Positions 53,272 to 64,000 of a stretch of DNA of 64,000 nt are shown here, one piece after another. The translations under genes were made by a program, and so were the position numbers. This stretch comes from Ophiodon elongatus (taxonomy: Eukaryota; Chordata; Actinopteri; Perciformes; Hexagrammidae). Each line of letters begins with the position of its first letter. Positions within the stretch are counted from its first letter, which is position 1. Below the pieces are notes generated by a model. It made no database searches, was not told the DNA's origin, and saw nothing but the letters and a program-made list of their open reading frames with translations. Location of the stretch: NCBI GenBank assembly GCA_016806645.1, contig JACSYO010001932.1, forward strand, positions 773,501 to 837,500, in the 5' to 3' direction.

Positions 53272-55918
53272 TCATCTTTTTCCCAGTACGTCGAGGCACC
53301 TGTTGAGCCACAGTCTGGATGTCTGAAAGGCTTCAGTGGGTTTGGAGAAGTGGAGCACAGACTGACAGGCAGAGGCCTCCTGTGGTCGGGATGTTTGACT
53401 CTGATCCCCCTCCATCCAGTGCAGTAAGGCCTGTCGACCACAGTTAAGCTTTCACTTTAAGGAAGTACAAAAAAAGAATATAAAGGCGTCTGATTGTGTC
53501 TTTTGCATTCATTTTTGATCTGGTGTTGTGGTGAGCCTTGATCAAAATGACACAGGAGAGAGAATGTGTAAAAAAAACAAAAAATCTTTTATACATTCAA
53601 GAGCAGCTCTTTTTCTAATGAGGTGTAAAGTACCGTTATGTATTCTAATTTGTGTCGATGATTCTTGGAAAACTACTGGTACTTACTTACTGGAACAGAA
53701 ATATATATAAGTATGGTTAAAATCATGAATGTATGTCATGATGGTGGCGCTGTCTTAAGTTAACTAGGTTGTACCACTATACTGCATGTTATTGTCAACT
53801 GTAAAAGATTTTTTAAAAAAAAGATGAATTTGGGTTTATCATACAGTCTGTTTTCTATGGAAAAAATGTTTCACCTTGTATCTTTCGGATATTTTGAAAC
53901 CGATAGCGACCTGTAGCTTGCGAAGGCAGATGGGACAGAAATCCAGCGGCCTACGATCAGACTCCTCCAGGTGGTTGGAGCCCTGCATGACACAGCTCAA
54001 CCACTGGCAGTGCTTTATTCCAAACATGTGGCCAATCTCATGGGTCATTGTCTGAAAAGAAGTATCTGTCATCAGTTTTCTGACAACAAAACAACAAAAC
54101 AACCTGCACTATTGAGTGTTTTTATCAGCAGTATTGAAAAAAGTAAAGGGGTGGAGGACGTCTGGTAAGACCACTCAAAAGGGTCATAGTAGAAAAACTG
54201 AGTGAGTGGTGGAGCGTGTTTGTTAGAAACCTTGCAGGATCGAAGCAGCAGGGTGCTGGTGATTGGGGGAGTGTAATATCTGTCAAACACAGAGTAGTCC
54301 CCCTGCTTTGGCTGAAGCCTTTTTTCCAGCCTGCCAGCATAACTTTGGCTGTAGAAGTTGTCATCATACCTGGCGAAGCTGAAAACACCCATTCCTGCAA
54401 GCACGGTTGAGAAACAACCGAGACGATGAAGGTAACAAAACTAAAATCTCTCCATGATTGTATGTTTTTCACCCAGCACCATCTAGTGGCAGCTCAACCA
54501 CATTACATCATCAGAGACGACTGATGGTAATGAGTATGTGTTTGATTCACTTTGTTAAAAAATATTCCTCAACTACGAAGCAATGTTTCAAAAACAGCAA
54601 ATTTACAGTATGTTGAGGTGCATAGTAACTTAATTATTACGAGTGGTAGCCTGTATCATTATTAATTACAGAGAAAGTTATATTTTCTTAATAAAGGCTT
54701 TTGTTGTACAAATCTCACCCTTGCTGAGAGAAGCCTCTCCGAAAACAAAGTTCCAGGAGTCTTTGGGGTAGAGGTCGATCATTGTGATTCCAACAATACA
54801 AAAAGCATCTTTTGGTTTCCTATTCCACAGGAATCGTAGCAGGTCCCCTAAATTTCATGAGAGAACAATAATAACAAAAACAAAATGATGTACAGTCCAG
54901 TTGGAGATCACTGCATTGTACCCTTCATCCTCTAGCACTTCTACATGGAGCCCAGCCAAATTGCCCCCCCACCCCCCTCTACCTCCCCTCCTCCCTCCCC
55001 CTCCCAACAGATAGATGGGACAATGAAGGCTAGCTTTAAGTCAAAGTGACGGACTCCCTGACTCACCAGTGAGGATCTGGAGGTTGTACGAGTTACTATT
55101 AACCCTGAAAGAGCATCCTGTTTCGGGCACAGTGACCGCCGGCAGCAACTTGACAGAAAGCCCGTAGAAGAAAGCCTGGCAGTATTCTCTGAGCCACTCC
55201 ACATACTGGTCTGTCTCGGCCCCCGCGTCCCCAAAGGACCCTACGAGAAACAGTGTAGAATTAAGGTCAGCCGACTATGTAACATGCTGCACAGAAAACC
55301 CTGTATAACATATTGTGGCTTCCACAATATGTTATACAGGGGGTTGTATAACATGTTTGACATATTGTGGATGCCTTATCCATCTGTATAGCCTACAATG
55401 TAGTTTTCATGTCTTGTCATTTTTTGGTCATTCAGTGACAGGATGGTGCGTTTACTTTTACTGCTCAGGGGTTATGAGTTGTTGTACTGGCACTGAGAAA
55501 TATCACATATGAACATGTTGAAATGTCATTTCCTTAACAATGGCCATCCTTTTCACAAACTCAGCCTCACTCTTCACAATGACTGAGGAATACAGAGGCT
55601 CTAGCCCCACTAGACACACACATACTCACCGATGGTTTGGATATAAATAGTATTGTGGCTTGCATTGGGGGTCTTGCGCAAATGGTCTCTGTAGAACTCC
55701 TTGAAGTCTTGAGGCTCCTCCGGGTGAGCGGAGACCCAGTCTGAGTCAGAGTGCACTGTGATGGGTTGGAAAAGGGAACTCGGCTGCCCTGGGTGGAATC
55801 CTGCCTCCAGAAGATGCCTTTCTTCTTTTGTGTACTTTCTGTACAGTTTAGCTAAGTCCTGATGATTGGAGACCAAGGCTCTTTGCAGTGTATCCACGGA
55901 GTGCTGGATCACCTTCAT
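53272..55918 (-). CDS. amz2: archaemetzincin-2, zinc metalloprotease
   Basis: Six coding exons, in gene order: 55918-55630, 55240-55067, 54847-54719, 54394-54231, 54051-53875 and 53430-53272. They give 363 residues (human 360). The zinc site is HEIGHMFGIKHC at 256-267, followed by C272, Met274 and a downstream CPIC, which fits the archaemetzincin pattern of a third metal ligand and a four-cysteine structural zinc. The N-terminal MKVIQHSVDTLQRALVSN and the segment DAFCIVGITMIDLYPKDSWN match vertebrate AMZ2. The last exon (ALLHWMEG to LNRCLDVLGKR) is diverged and was found by matching the mammalian tail; without it the frame would run into an intron. A substrate has not been firmly established in the family. 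An upstream untranslated exon is likely. Confidence 0.95.
55299..55341. other. perfect 20-bp hairpin in an amz2 intron
   Basis: CCCTGTATAACATATTGTGG (55299-55318) is followed by a three-base loop and its exact reverse complement (55322-55341). A partial third copy of the motif (TTGTATAACATG..ACATATTGTGG) follows at 55344-55370. Confidence 0.85.
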
Positions 55919-56247
55919 CTGCAGGAGAGATGTAGAGCAGTAACATGGTGACAGACGAAGTCAAGGTGGAATTTGCAACATGGCTTTGCTACAACATAGA
56001 GATCCTTTTTTGACACCCTTCAGCCACCTATGGACTTATGCTTATGACATTTATAGCAGCCAAATTGGAGCTTGCGAGGAGTATATCAAACAATATAATA
56101 CACACAAAATATGATATTGGATGGAAATGTATAATAGTGTATAAAATACTGACGAGGAGGGGATATAAAATAACAGGTAGCGTTAGTTGCAGACATAATA
56201 TATCTACCAAATATACAAGGAAATGTTAATGTGAAAGTAAAAAACAT

Positions 56248-56297
56248 ACACGCGCACACACACACACACACGCACACGCACACGCACACGCACACAC
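56248..56297. repeat. (CA)n/(CACACG)n microsatellite
   Basis: CA repeat with regularly spaced CG interruptions, in the 5' intron of amz2. Confidence 0.9.
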
Positions 56298-56479
56298 ATA
56301 CATGTTTGTACATACACTTCCGTTCAAGAACGCAAAAGCCTCTCATCGAACACTCTTATTAAAATCCCTCATTTACGACAAATTAATGAATTTATTCGTT
56401 AAAAAAAAAAAATCTGTTCCAATATTTAGCAGTAAACTAGTTCACCACGCAGACACCGGGGTGAGACAGGAACCCATTT

Positions 56480-56900
56480 CCGCTTTGTGCATATTCCGAT
56501 GACGTCAGGTAAACAGGGGGGCGGAGCTTCTTTTAAGGAAACATTGACGACCAGCGAAGAAGACGAGCCTGCTGCTATGGCACGCCTAACGACCTGCTAT
56601 TATCGGTTATCCTCCTCCGTACAAAATTAAAAAAGAAAATACATCAAACTTTTCTTATTTAGTCCCTTGACTCGGAACTGTGTCAAGTTGCGGGCCGCGG
56701 TTAACGGCGACTTAACGGCAGCGGGACGGAATACGAAAGCGGAAGAAGTTTCCGCGAGCGTAACGTTCGAGCAGCGCAGCGGCGGTTAGCTCGAGCAGTT
56801 AGCGGACATCACGTCGCACCGGAGCAGCTAGCGGGCTAGCTCGCTGTCATGCCGGGAGTTTCTCGAGATTTTACTGCGTAAACGAGAATACCTCCGCAGT
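56480..56900. promoter_or_regulatory. amz2/fam104a bidirectional CpG-rich promoter
   Basis: Coding exons of amz2 (-) and fam104a (+) diverge from this interval, which is rich in CG dinucleotides. It contains a full CRE (TGACGTCA, 56500-56507) and a GC box (GGGGGCGGAGC, about 56515-56525). No TATA box is evident. Confidence 0.5.
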
Positions 56901-57253
56901 TAGCTGCGTCGCTTCCAGACGCCCAGCAGCGGGTTGTTCCGCCACCGAGGCGCAGGAAGGCAGGGCGGACCGGACTCGGAATAGTGACAGGTCTGGACTA
57001 ACCCACGGTTTAGGTTTGGGTTTAGGTTTAGGTTCGTGCTTTTCCTTACGGGGACCTGCGCTTCAGCCTTCTGGGGGGTCGCTCGCTCACACATCCGATA
57101 CTTTCTGGGAAGATGAGAACGAGCATGGTCGTGGAGCTGTAACAGAACCAAAGCTTTAGAATAAGATATCTCAATCCGGCTCAAAAGGAGTGTCAACCTT
57201 TCTCTTTGCTCCCCCACCCCCCCCTAAAAAAGACATCCGTCAACACTGCAGAA

Positions 57254-58399
57254 ATGCTGACAGACAGCAGGTAAAATGAATAACCGTTTCTACACATCTT
57301 TCATTAATAGAGGCTAATCATTACATCATTACGTTTGGATAATTGTGTCACTGCTGTGATGCAACATTGTAGCACAGGCATCTATTTAAGGAATCAGAAG
57401 CTACTATTAAGACAGTTGAGTATAATAATGCAGTGTATATCCACACTGTATGTTTAATCTCTATATATAGACTCCACTGGAGGTATGTTAATCAATGTGT
57501 TCTCATAATGGGAGTGCCACATGTCTGATCATGTAACTGGCCGAGTGAGTTGCTATTTTTGGTTCCTCTTCATTTTCTCTCTTTCTGGTACTCTTCCTTT
57601 CTCCACCCAATCTTCTTTCCCCCCTGCCTGCATCGTTTCTGTCACACGCTCTCCCTCACTCTTATGTTCACGTTGCTGTCCTCTGCACTCACTTTACTCG
57701 ATGCTCCTTCCATTTCTGTTCTGCACAGGAAGCGACACCGTAGCTGTGGCAATGAGGAGGACCAACAGCTGAGTTCTCAGGCCAAGAGGTCAGGAGGGGG
57801 TCCCAGCCTGCTCCTGTCCGATTTGGATTCAGAGGTGAGATTGACTTGATCTTTACGTTTGTCGTTAGACCATCACACAGAGAATTAGGTTTACCCAGAT
57901 TTAATCTTTGTGTGATGTTTGGGAGAGGATGAATCTGCCAAGGTCATTTATTTTCCATCTTAATGTAAAGCCTATTGACTGTAAACAGGGCAAGCAGCCT
58001 GAAATCATGTGTATAAATACATGCGACTCTGCGTCGTATATGCAATGCACCACTGTCAGGAAAAGCACCGAATGTTTTATTTACGGCATCTGCATCCATG
58101 AAGCTCCAATTCAGAGCCCATCTCTGTTCTGGTTTTTACAGTCTTCCAGCAGCGACAGCAGTAATGGGATCAGTAGTCCAGAGAGAGCAATAGTGGCCAC
58201 CACCAGGCCATGCATACACAGCCAGAACAACGGCATCACCCAGTGCTCCCTCAGCCCAAAGCCTGAAGAATCTGGTAGCTCCTTGCAGCATGGTTTCCAT
58301 GGTGATGGCAGCAGTGTCTCTTACGACGACATCAACAGAGTCCTGAGGGAGGCGCACTTCAGTAGCCTGCAGACCAGAGGGCGTCCAGGCTCAACATGA
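57254..58399 (+). CDS. fam104a: FAM104A/VCF1, nuclear VCP/p97 cofactor
   Basis: Three coding exons: 57254-57270 (only MLTDS plus two bases), 57729-57834 and 58142-58399, in all 126 residues. The N-terminal RKRHRSCGNEEDQQ is the basic, nuclear-localisation-like start of FAM104 proteins. A serine-rich acidic linker (DLDSESSSSDSSNG) follows. The C-terminal DINRVLREAHFSSLQTRGR matches the conserved helix by which FAM104A/B bind VCP (p97) and recruit it to the nucleus. The protein is shorter than most mammalian isoforms. The tiny first exon was accepted because ATG, a donor (AG|GTAAAA) and the phase into RKRHR all fit. Confidence 0.9.
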
Positions 58400-58797
58400 C
58401 CGTGACCTCTGATCCCTCTCCTGACCTTTTGTCCCTCGCCCATCAGTGGTGGCACGACTGGCACGGTGGCTCCTCCTTGAACGCCTCAAGGAGCACATTT
58501 GGGTCAGGGGGAAGGGGGACGATGTGTGGGGAGGTTTACAGATTTTGGGCACAATGGCTCATCCCCACCTCACCATGTACCATTTGTCAAGACCATAAGC
58601 ACATCCGCTGTTCCATGGCCCAGCCACTGTGGTTTTCTGTGCAGTATTGATGTGTATGTGTGTGTGCGTGTGTGCACGCACCCTGTGCACTTTATAAAGA
58701 GGAATCATTCTCTTTACATGCGTGCGTTGATGCGTGGACATTGTCATTGGTGCTAATCTCAAGAAACGTGCGATGATCCAAAGTGCTTGCGAAACTA

Positions 58798-58803
58798 AAT
58801 AAA
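58798..58803 (+). other. fam104a: fam104a poly(A) signal
   Basis: AATAAA about 400 bases after the fam104a stop; the next one on this strand is near 59418. Confidence 0.6.
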
Positions 58804-58809
58804 GCTAAG

Positions 58810-59298
58810 CACTTTACTCAATAACTCCTCATTCTGTTTACTTTCGACTGGGGAGGTCAGCCGCATGTTTGTCTGTGAAGTGGGAGATGTTGCGATCCCA
58901 TTCACAAAGGGAGTTCATGGAGGCCACAGGATTCACTCCCAAGGAGCATTATTAAAACAATCCAGTAAAATATCATTTTAGGCCTTCTTTGTTTCCTCTA
59001 ACCAAAGTGAAAGTTAAATTATAGTGCATTTGCAGTTACTTTTACTATGACTCTTGAAGGTTTTGGTGTGGCAGTTCAGTGGGTTCAAGGTAATGGAAAA
59101 GAGATTCTTCATGAGCCTCACCACCAAAATCCAACCTCAGATTAGATCCTGGCTAATTATAGAGCTGTGAGAGCGGGCACCGGAGTCTGCGGCTCAGGCA
59201 GTGCAATGCTCAGCACAGTGCGTCTCACAAAAACAGCCTCAAGAAAGAGCTCTCTAAACCAGTTTGTAACCATGTGTTTACTTTAACATTTTACACAT

Positions 59299-59339
<41 letters not shown>

Positions 59340-60616
59340 GTGTGTGTATATGCGTCATACGCCTATCAGCCATACTTGGTTCTGTATGGTTTAATATGAC
59401 CAGTACACTGTGTTGCAAATAAAATGAGCGATGTGAAAGTGATTCATATTTTATGTAATTTTTCAAATCATTTGACATTGAAATAAAGCGTTGCTGAAAG
59501 TGACGTCTGCAACATGTCACAGACGCCATTTAAATACAGTATAACGACTCATTTGTGTAGTAGTTAGTGCTGTAACAGAAATACAGCAGGTTTTATTGTT
59601 CCTCAGCTAAGCCAAGCCGTTGCAAAAGCTTAGCTTGTGTTCACCGAAACAGAATACATCAGTAGCGTTCATTGTACATATCGGTAGGTTGGATTACCGT
59701 TTTGGCATGTAGTGTGTACCACATTCCACAGTCCTCAACACCCCGGTGGAGAATGTAACTGGAACAGCAACGGTGAGATAGTGAAGGTAATCTGCCTTGT
59801 ATTTGGCTACACAAACAACCGCTCATGAAATTGCTATTTTGCATTATGCTGATGGCAGATGTTTTATCGAACACAAGTTATGCACACAAATGATCTCAAT
59901 AGGGAATTCTTCCTTTAGTTATCCACTAGGCTTTTGATCATGCACTCTACAACCACTCATGGGTTTGTTTTTAAATCATCACACGGGAGACAGTAAATCA
60001 TTTGTAAACCAACAGTTGTAACATTTACACTGACGTAACGGTCAAGTACCAAAAATATGGAAGACAACTCATCTGTAGGTTTATGAGACCATTAGAAAAG
60101 CAACTGTAGTGCAAATTACAAATCGAGGGATTCTCCCTTAAAGGTTTAGGACGTGCTGCAGAGGCGAGAAGAGTCGTTTCAGTTGGCTAAAAGGAATCCT
60201 GAGATAAAGCAACTGTCAATAACCTGTAATTCAAGGCAAGTATTCTTGTTTAACACTTGAGAAATGAGACTTCAGCCAACAAACGGCAACATAGCTTACA
60301 GACCAGTCCTCACATAAGACAGCGTAGGGGGTTGTCATGCCAACTGTGGATTGCACTCACTCTAGAAGGACAACAGTTATGGTTCCTAAATCTGTCTCTC
60401 AGCCCAGTCCACTGCTTAAATGCAATTTCCAAGGAGGCACCATACAAATAAGAACAGAAAAATCCAAACATAATGTGAATCTGCTGTCTATATATAGCTC
60501 TACGCTTACAGATCTGATCTTGGTTTATAAAAGTTAAATAGATTTCTAAAAGTATATACACATGATGACATCATTGGTTTAACTGACAGTTCCAGCTGTA
60601 CAACGTTGGTCAGTGG
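58810..60616. other. fam104a-tepsin convergent spacer and probable tepsin 3' UTR
   Basis: This spans from the fam104a poly(A) signal to the tepsin stop. TTTATT at 59592-59597 (AATAAA on the minus strand) would give tepsin a 3' UTR of about 1 kb. A (GT)n tract lies at 59302-59348. I see no further gene. Confidence 0.5.
59302..59348. repeat. (GT)n microsatellite
   Basis: About 23 GT units with one CG break, between fam104a and tepsin. Confidence 0.95.
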
Positions 60617-63600
60617 TCAAAAGTTGAGAAATGAGAAGGCCGATACTGGTTGGCTGCTGTCAGATGCCACTGCATTGCTAATTGAAGGAGCCTCATCACT
60701 GGTTTTACTGATGCCGCTACTGTTCTGCACAGCTGGAGTTTCCCTTGAGCTGTCCGTCTCTGTCTGGGACGTCTCTCTAGTACACAGGGGCCTCCCCTTC
60801 GCCACCAGCTCCATACCGCTGAACAGGGACAGCCTGCCCAGACAGGCCCGCTCACTGTGGGGCTCAGCACGATGGGGAGAGCTTCCGTTTGTGTTAAGCT
60901 CCGATTCCTCAGCAACCAATTTGACCTCAGCAGTCCTGACTGGCTCCGACTGGTTTTGCACCAACTCGTGCAGACTGGGAGACAGTTTCTCCTCATCGCA
61001 GTCCATCAGCTCCCCTGAGAGCTCTCTCTGGGCCAAGGACAGACTAAAAGGGGAGGATGGGTGATTTGGTGGTTGGGTGACACCAGTGGGTGAGATGTCA
61101 GGCTGATAATGGTTGAGGGTGGGATTGCCAGCAGAGTGGTCTGGTAGCAAAGGGTCCGAGTGTGTAGATGTGGTAAGATGATTAGTTGTTGCCTGATGGC
61201 TGCTGTTTGCTGTATCCTGCCTCGGAGCGTGTACAGATCCACCCATCAGAGCCTCAAACTGTCGCAGGATCTGGTAAGAGGAGATAAGAAAATAAATAAA
61301 TTAAATACACCCTCATTTTGAGTATCCTGAGAGTCGTCACCATTTTGTCTCCCTTTAGGTGTCCCTTACCTTGGTGGCTTTGTTGGCCACAGGTCCTGGA
61401 GCCCCCTCACTCAGCTGGCGGAGCCTTCGTTGTGTAGCTCCAAACATTTGTTCCAAAGAAAGGAGGTCAGAGGTCAGGAGGCATGATACAGCACACAGTG
61501 CCCGCTGCAGGTTTGGAGGAAAAGAGACATATGTATATTAGGATTGCATTCTATAATTAAGAAAACCTGAATCTCCAATAAATCGTAACCATTGTTACCA
61601 TCTTAACAGTGTTTGAGGGATCTTGAAGCCTGCTTGAGAGCAACTCCACCACGACCTCACAGTTTAGAATGGAGCACCTGATGGATCAAATGAGACAGAA
61701 ATTTACAACAAAAAAAAAGACAAATAATACTGTTAATAAAAGGGAGAATCAGCAGTATTCTCAGTTTGAGTTTAGATGCACTGACTCTTTAATGAAGTGC
61801 TGGCTCTCCTCTCTGGACAGGAAAACTCTGGATCCTTCAGTCAGTCTGCTGATCAGCGCCATCTCCTGGCCACAGTCCCCCAACTGCAAGGCTTCCACCC
61901 TGGAGACCAGGAGTGTGAGACTCAGAGACTACGCTACCTCTCCAAAGTGATCATTATGAGATTTAGGCAGGTGATTGCTGGTTTACCTGGTCGCCTCTCC
62001 CACTCACCTTTCTGATGGGTCCCCACTGCTCTCTCTACTGGCCCCCGATTGGCTCCCGGTACCAGCTGACTTGCTGTCCACAGAGGCCCTGCTGTTAGCT
62101 GCGATATCCTGAGAAGAGTTGTGAGAGGAGCTGTTGCCGCTGTCGGTCTCTTCCCAGCCGCCTCCCACCTGCCCTGGACATCGCTGGGTCGATGCTGCCG
62201 TGAAGACACACGGTAGTGAATAAATGTATAATCAAACTCAAATGAGTCTTGACACGCTGCTACAAAGTGAGCTGGTAAATGATTCATACGTAAATACATT
62301 TTAGATTCAAGCTTTCTATTTAGAAACCTAAGCCCACGTTTCCATCACACCGACAACATCTCACCTTTAGGTGTGCGAGCAGGCAGGTTATAGGCACACG
62401 CAGGCACAGCCACCTCTATGGGTGCGGACGGCGCAACTACGGCCCGGTAATGGTTGTCATGGAGACGGATGCCCTGGTGTTCAGTTGGGGGGAGGACAGC
62501 ACTGGCCACTACCTCTGCAGCTTTCTGGATTTTATCAAGTAGTGAGTCACTGCCTGCTGGTAGGAGCAGGTAAAGACAAAAAAAAAAGGGTACAGAAATG
62601 TACACAGAAGCTTAACTGCGTGTGCGTGTGCGTGTGCGTGTGCATGTTGTCTATATCCTTCACCTGTCCCCTGCTTCCCTGGACTGTACCCAAAGCCCTG
62701 CATTCCTGACCTGAGGGAAGTCGTTGAGCCCATACCTGGACAGAAAGACACAGGAGACCTCTTGTACTCTGGGCTTTTAGTTCACAAAATACAAATAACC
62801 TGATGAAAGTTATTTTAAATCATTCAAGCTCCTTATAGAAAAATCAAGCTCTCGCTAATATTTCAGATGTAAGCCATCATTATATACGACAGTAGGAATG
62901 AGTTGCGACAATTTTGATTTGTTTCCGAGTTGGTTAAATGCCTGAATTCTTTAGGCTCTGATTAGCCCTGTTCTTTGGACTGTCACATTATTTCCAGTAT
63001 AGCTGTGGCCAAATTCAATCTAATTAGCCAGAATAAGTACAGGGCATTTAATTTAATGGCACGTATTATATTATTCATTATTTATCACTCACCCATCGTT
63101 GGGAGGGCTAGGTTGAGCGGGGAGACGCCGTCTTTGGTGGAAATGATATCTGTGAAAAGCAACCTGGCCACTTCCTGCAAATAGAAAAAGTGTAAATTGA
63201 GTGTGTTCGCCTAGCTGTCACAGATATGATTGGTTATGATGATTAACTACAGCCGGAGGCTCACCTGTGCTGTATTTCTCACTTTCTGGTACAATGCTGT
63301 GCCATGGATGGGATCAGGAGGGCCGCTGTAAACTTGAAAAGGCAAAAGACCCGACGGCGAGTTAATATTCAGAACGACGAAGCGGCCACAGAGTGATAAG
63401 AGTTACATAGAGCTAAAAGTGACCAAAGTCTAACCTGATGCCTGCTGGATGAACGTGGAGTTCCTTCGAAGTTCTGTGAGGAACTGGTTTGAGCCATGAC
63501 CACAAAGATGGACAAAGATCTTCAGCACCTAAAATACCAGCAGCATGAGCAGAACCCTGAGTTACTCGCAGACAGGAAAACGTTATCTATATTATGGCTA

Positions 63601-63760
63601 CATGTCACAGCTCCACTTCACAGTTTCATATTACAGACAGAAACTAGAATCATAATCACTGTTCTCACCTTAAGTTTGACATGACAGGACTCCACCTGCA
63701 ACCTCTCCAGAAGGTACTCCAACAAACACTGACCGCAACCTGAAGACTCATGGGAGATTT
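60617..63760 (-). CDS. tepsin: tepsin, AP-4 accessory protein (5' truncated by window end)
   Basis: Eleven exons, in gene order: 63760-63669, 63528-63435, 63332-63265, 63174-63093, 62735-62664, 62553-62365, 62194-62008, 61899-61796, 61677-61599, 61504-61370 and 61270-60617; the 5' end lies beyond 64000. The first four encode most of an ENTH domain (CLLEYLLERLQ, VLKIFVHLCGHGSNQFL). A Ser-rich linker follows, then the VHS-like domain (REESQHFIKEC, LNCEVVVELLSSRLQDPSN, SEGAPGPVANKATKILRQFEA). The long disordered tail carries both AP-4 binding motifs: LFSGMELV (60803-60826), for the beta4 ear, and SAFSFLN (60623-60643), for the epsilon ear, the latter one residue from the stop. Tepsin is recruited to trans-Golgi vesicles by AP-4 and helps package cargo such as ATG9A. 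Exon 61796-61899 also looks open on the plus strand, but only the minus reading fits the protein. Confidence 0.95.
62616..62642. repeat. short (GTGTGC)n repeat
   Basis: Four to five GTGTGC units in the tepsin intron 62554-62663. Confidence 0.85.
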
Positions 63761-64000
63761 CTACAGTGCGATGATGGTTAAGGATATTACCATCATTGCA
63801 TGAGAGATTTGGGGAAAGTGATTATTTCCTGGTTAGAATACCAGAAAATAACAACATAACTATGAAGAGCACTTTGCCGCTGTCCTGTTTATGTCATGAA
63901 CGTACTGATGTACTTCTGTTTTTACCGACTCCTGCTCACGATAAACTTCTAATCCTGTCCTGCTTTTGGATGAGAACATAAAACCATGGATTTTTTTTTT

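Noticed and set aside
61797..62015. Protein-like plus-strand frame (LLATVPQLQGFHPGDQ)
   Set aside because: It is the complement of the tepsin exon 61796-61899, whose minus-strand reading fits the VHS-like domain in phase with both neighbours.

Overview
This is eukaryotic DNA, almost certainly from a ray-finned (percomorph-like) fish. Genes are split into many short GT-AG exons, introns are full of (CA)n/(GT)n microsatellites, and several tRNA-derived SINEs and small palindromic elements match repeats familiar from teleost genomes. The proteins are vertebrate orthologues. Exon models were built by hand from splice sites and codon phase. For seven of the nine genes the joined length is a whole number of codons, ends in a stop and is close to, or explicably different from, the expected size.

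Layout, left to right. (1) 323-8697, + strand: 3' part of a WD40-repeat gene of the WDR49/WDR64 kind, cut by the window start. Its last exons are uncertain, with candidates at 10372-10466 and 12107-12142. (2) 13926-22312, +: fam20a, a secretory-pathway pseudokinase. (3) 26480-30742 (coding), -: prkar1a, PKA regulatory subunit RI-alpha, with a 3' UTR of about 2.4 kb and a CRE-containing promoter near 32.5-32.7 kb. (4) 34036-39692, +: wipi1, an autophagy PROPPIN, behind a promoter with a cluster of CCAAT boxes. (5) 41385-47199, -: arsg, lysosomal arylsulfatase G, whose C-terminus runs into a microsatellite. (6) 49191-52136, +: slc16a6 (MCT7). (7) 53272-55918, -: amz2, archaemetzincin-2. (8) 57254-58399, +: fam104a/vcf1, a VCP/p97 cofactor. 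(9) 60617-63760 and beyond, -: tepsin, the AP-4 accessory protein, cut at its 5' end by the window.

The block fam20a-prkar1a-wipi1-arsg-slc16a6-amz2 corresponds to the human 17q24.2 neighbourhood. fam104a and tepsin lie at 17q25 in human, so this window joins the two. The genes do not form one pathway, although several concern the endomembrane system: Golgi (FAM20A, tepsin), autophagosome (WIPI1) and lysosome (ARSG). They are arranged as head-to-head pairs (prkar1a/wipi1, arsg/slc16a6, amz2/fam104a) and tail-to-tail pairs (fam20a/prkar1a, wipi1/arsg, slc16a6/amz2, fam104a/tepsin).

I found no CRISPR array, bacterial operon, defence system or provirus. The most notable observations are: a foldback element with arms of about 120 bp; a perfect 20-bp hairpin in an amz2 intron; an arsg C-terminus encoded by a dinucleotide repeat; splice acceptors fed directly by (GT)n tracts in several genes; and conserved diagnostic residues, including the kinase-inactivating glutamine in FAM20A and both AP-4 binding motifs in tepsin.
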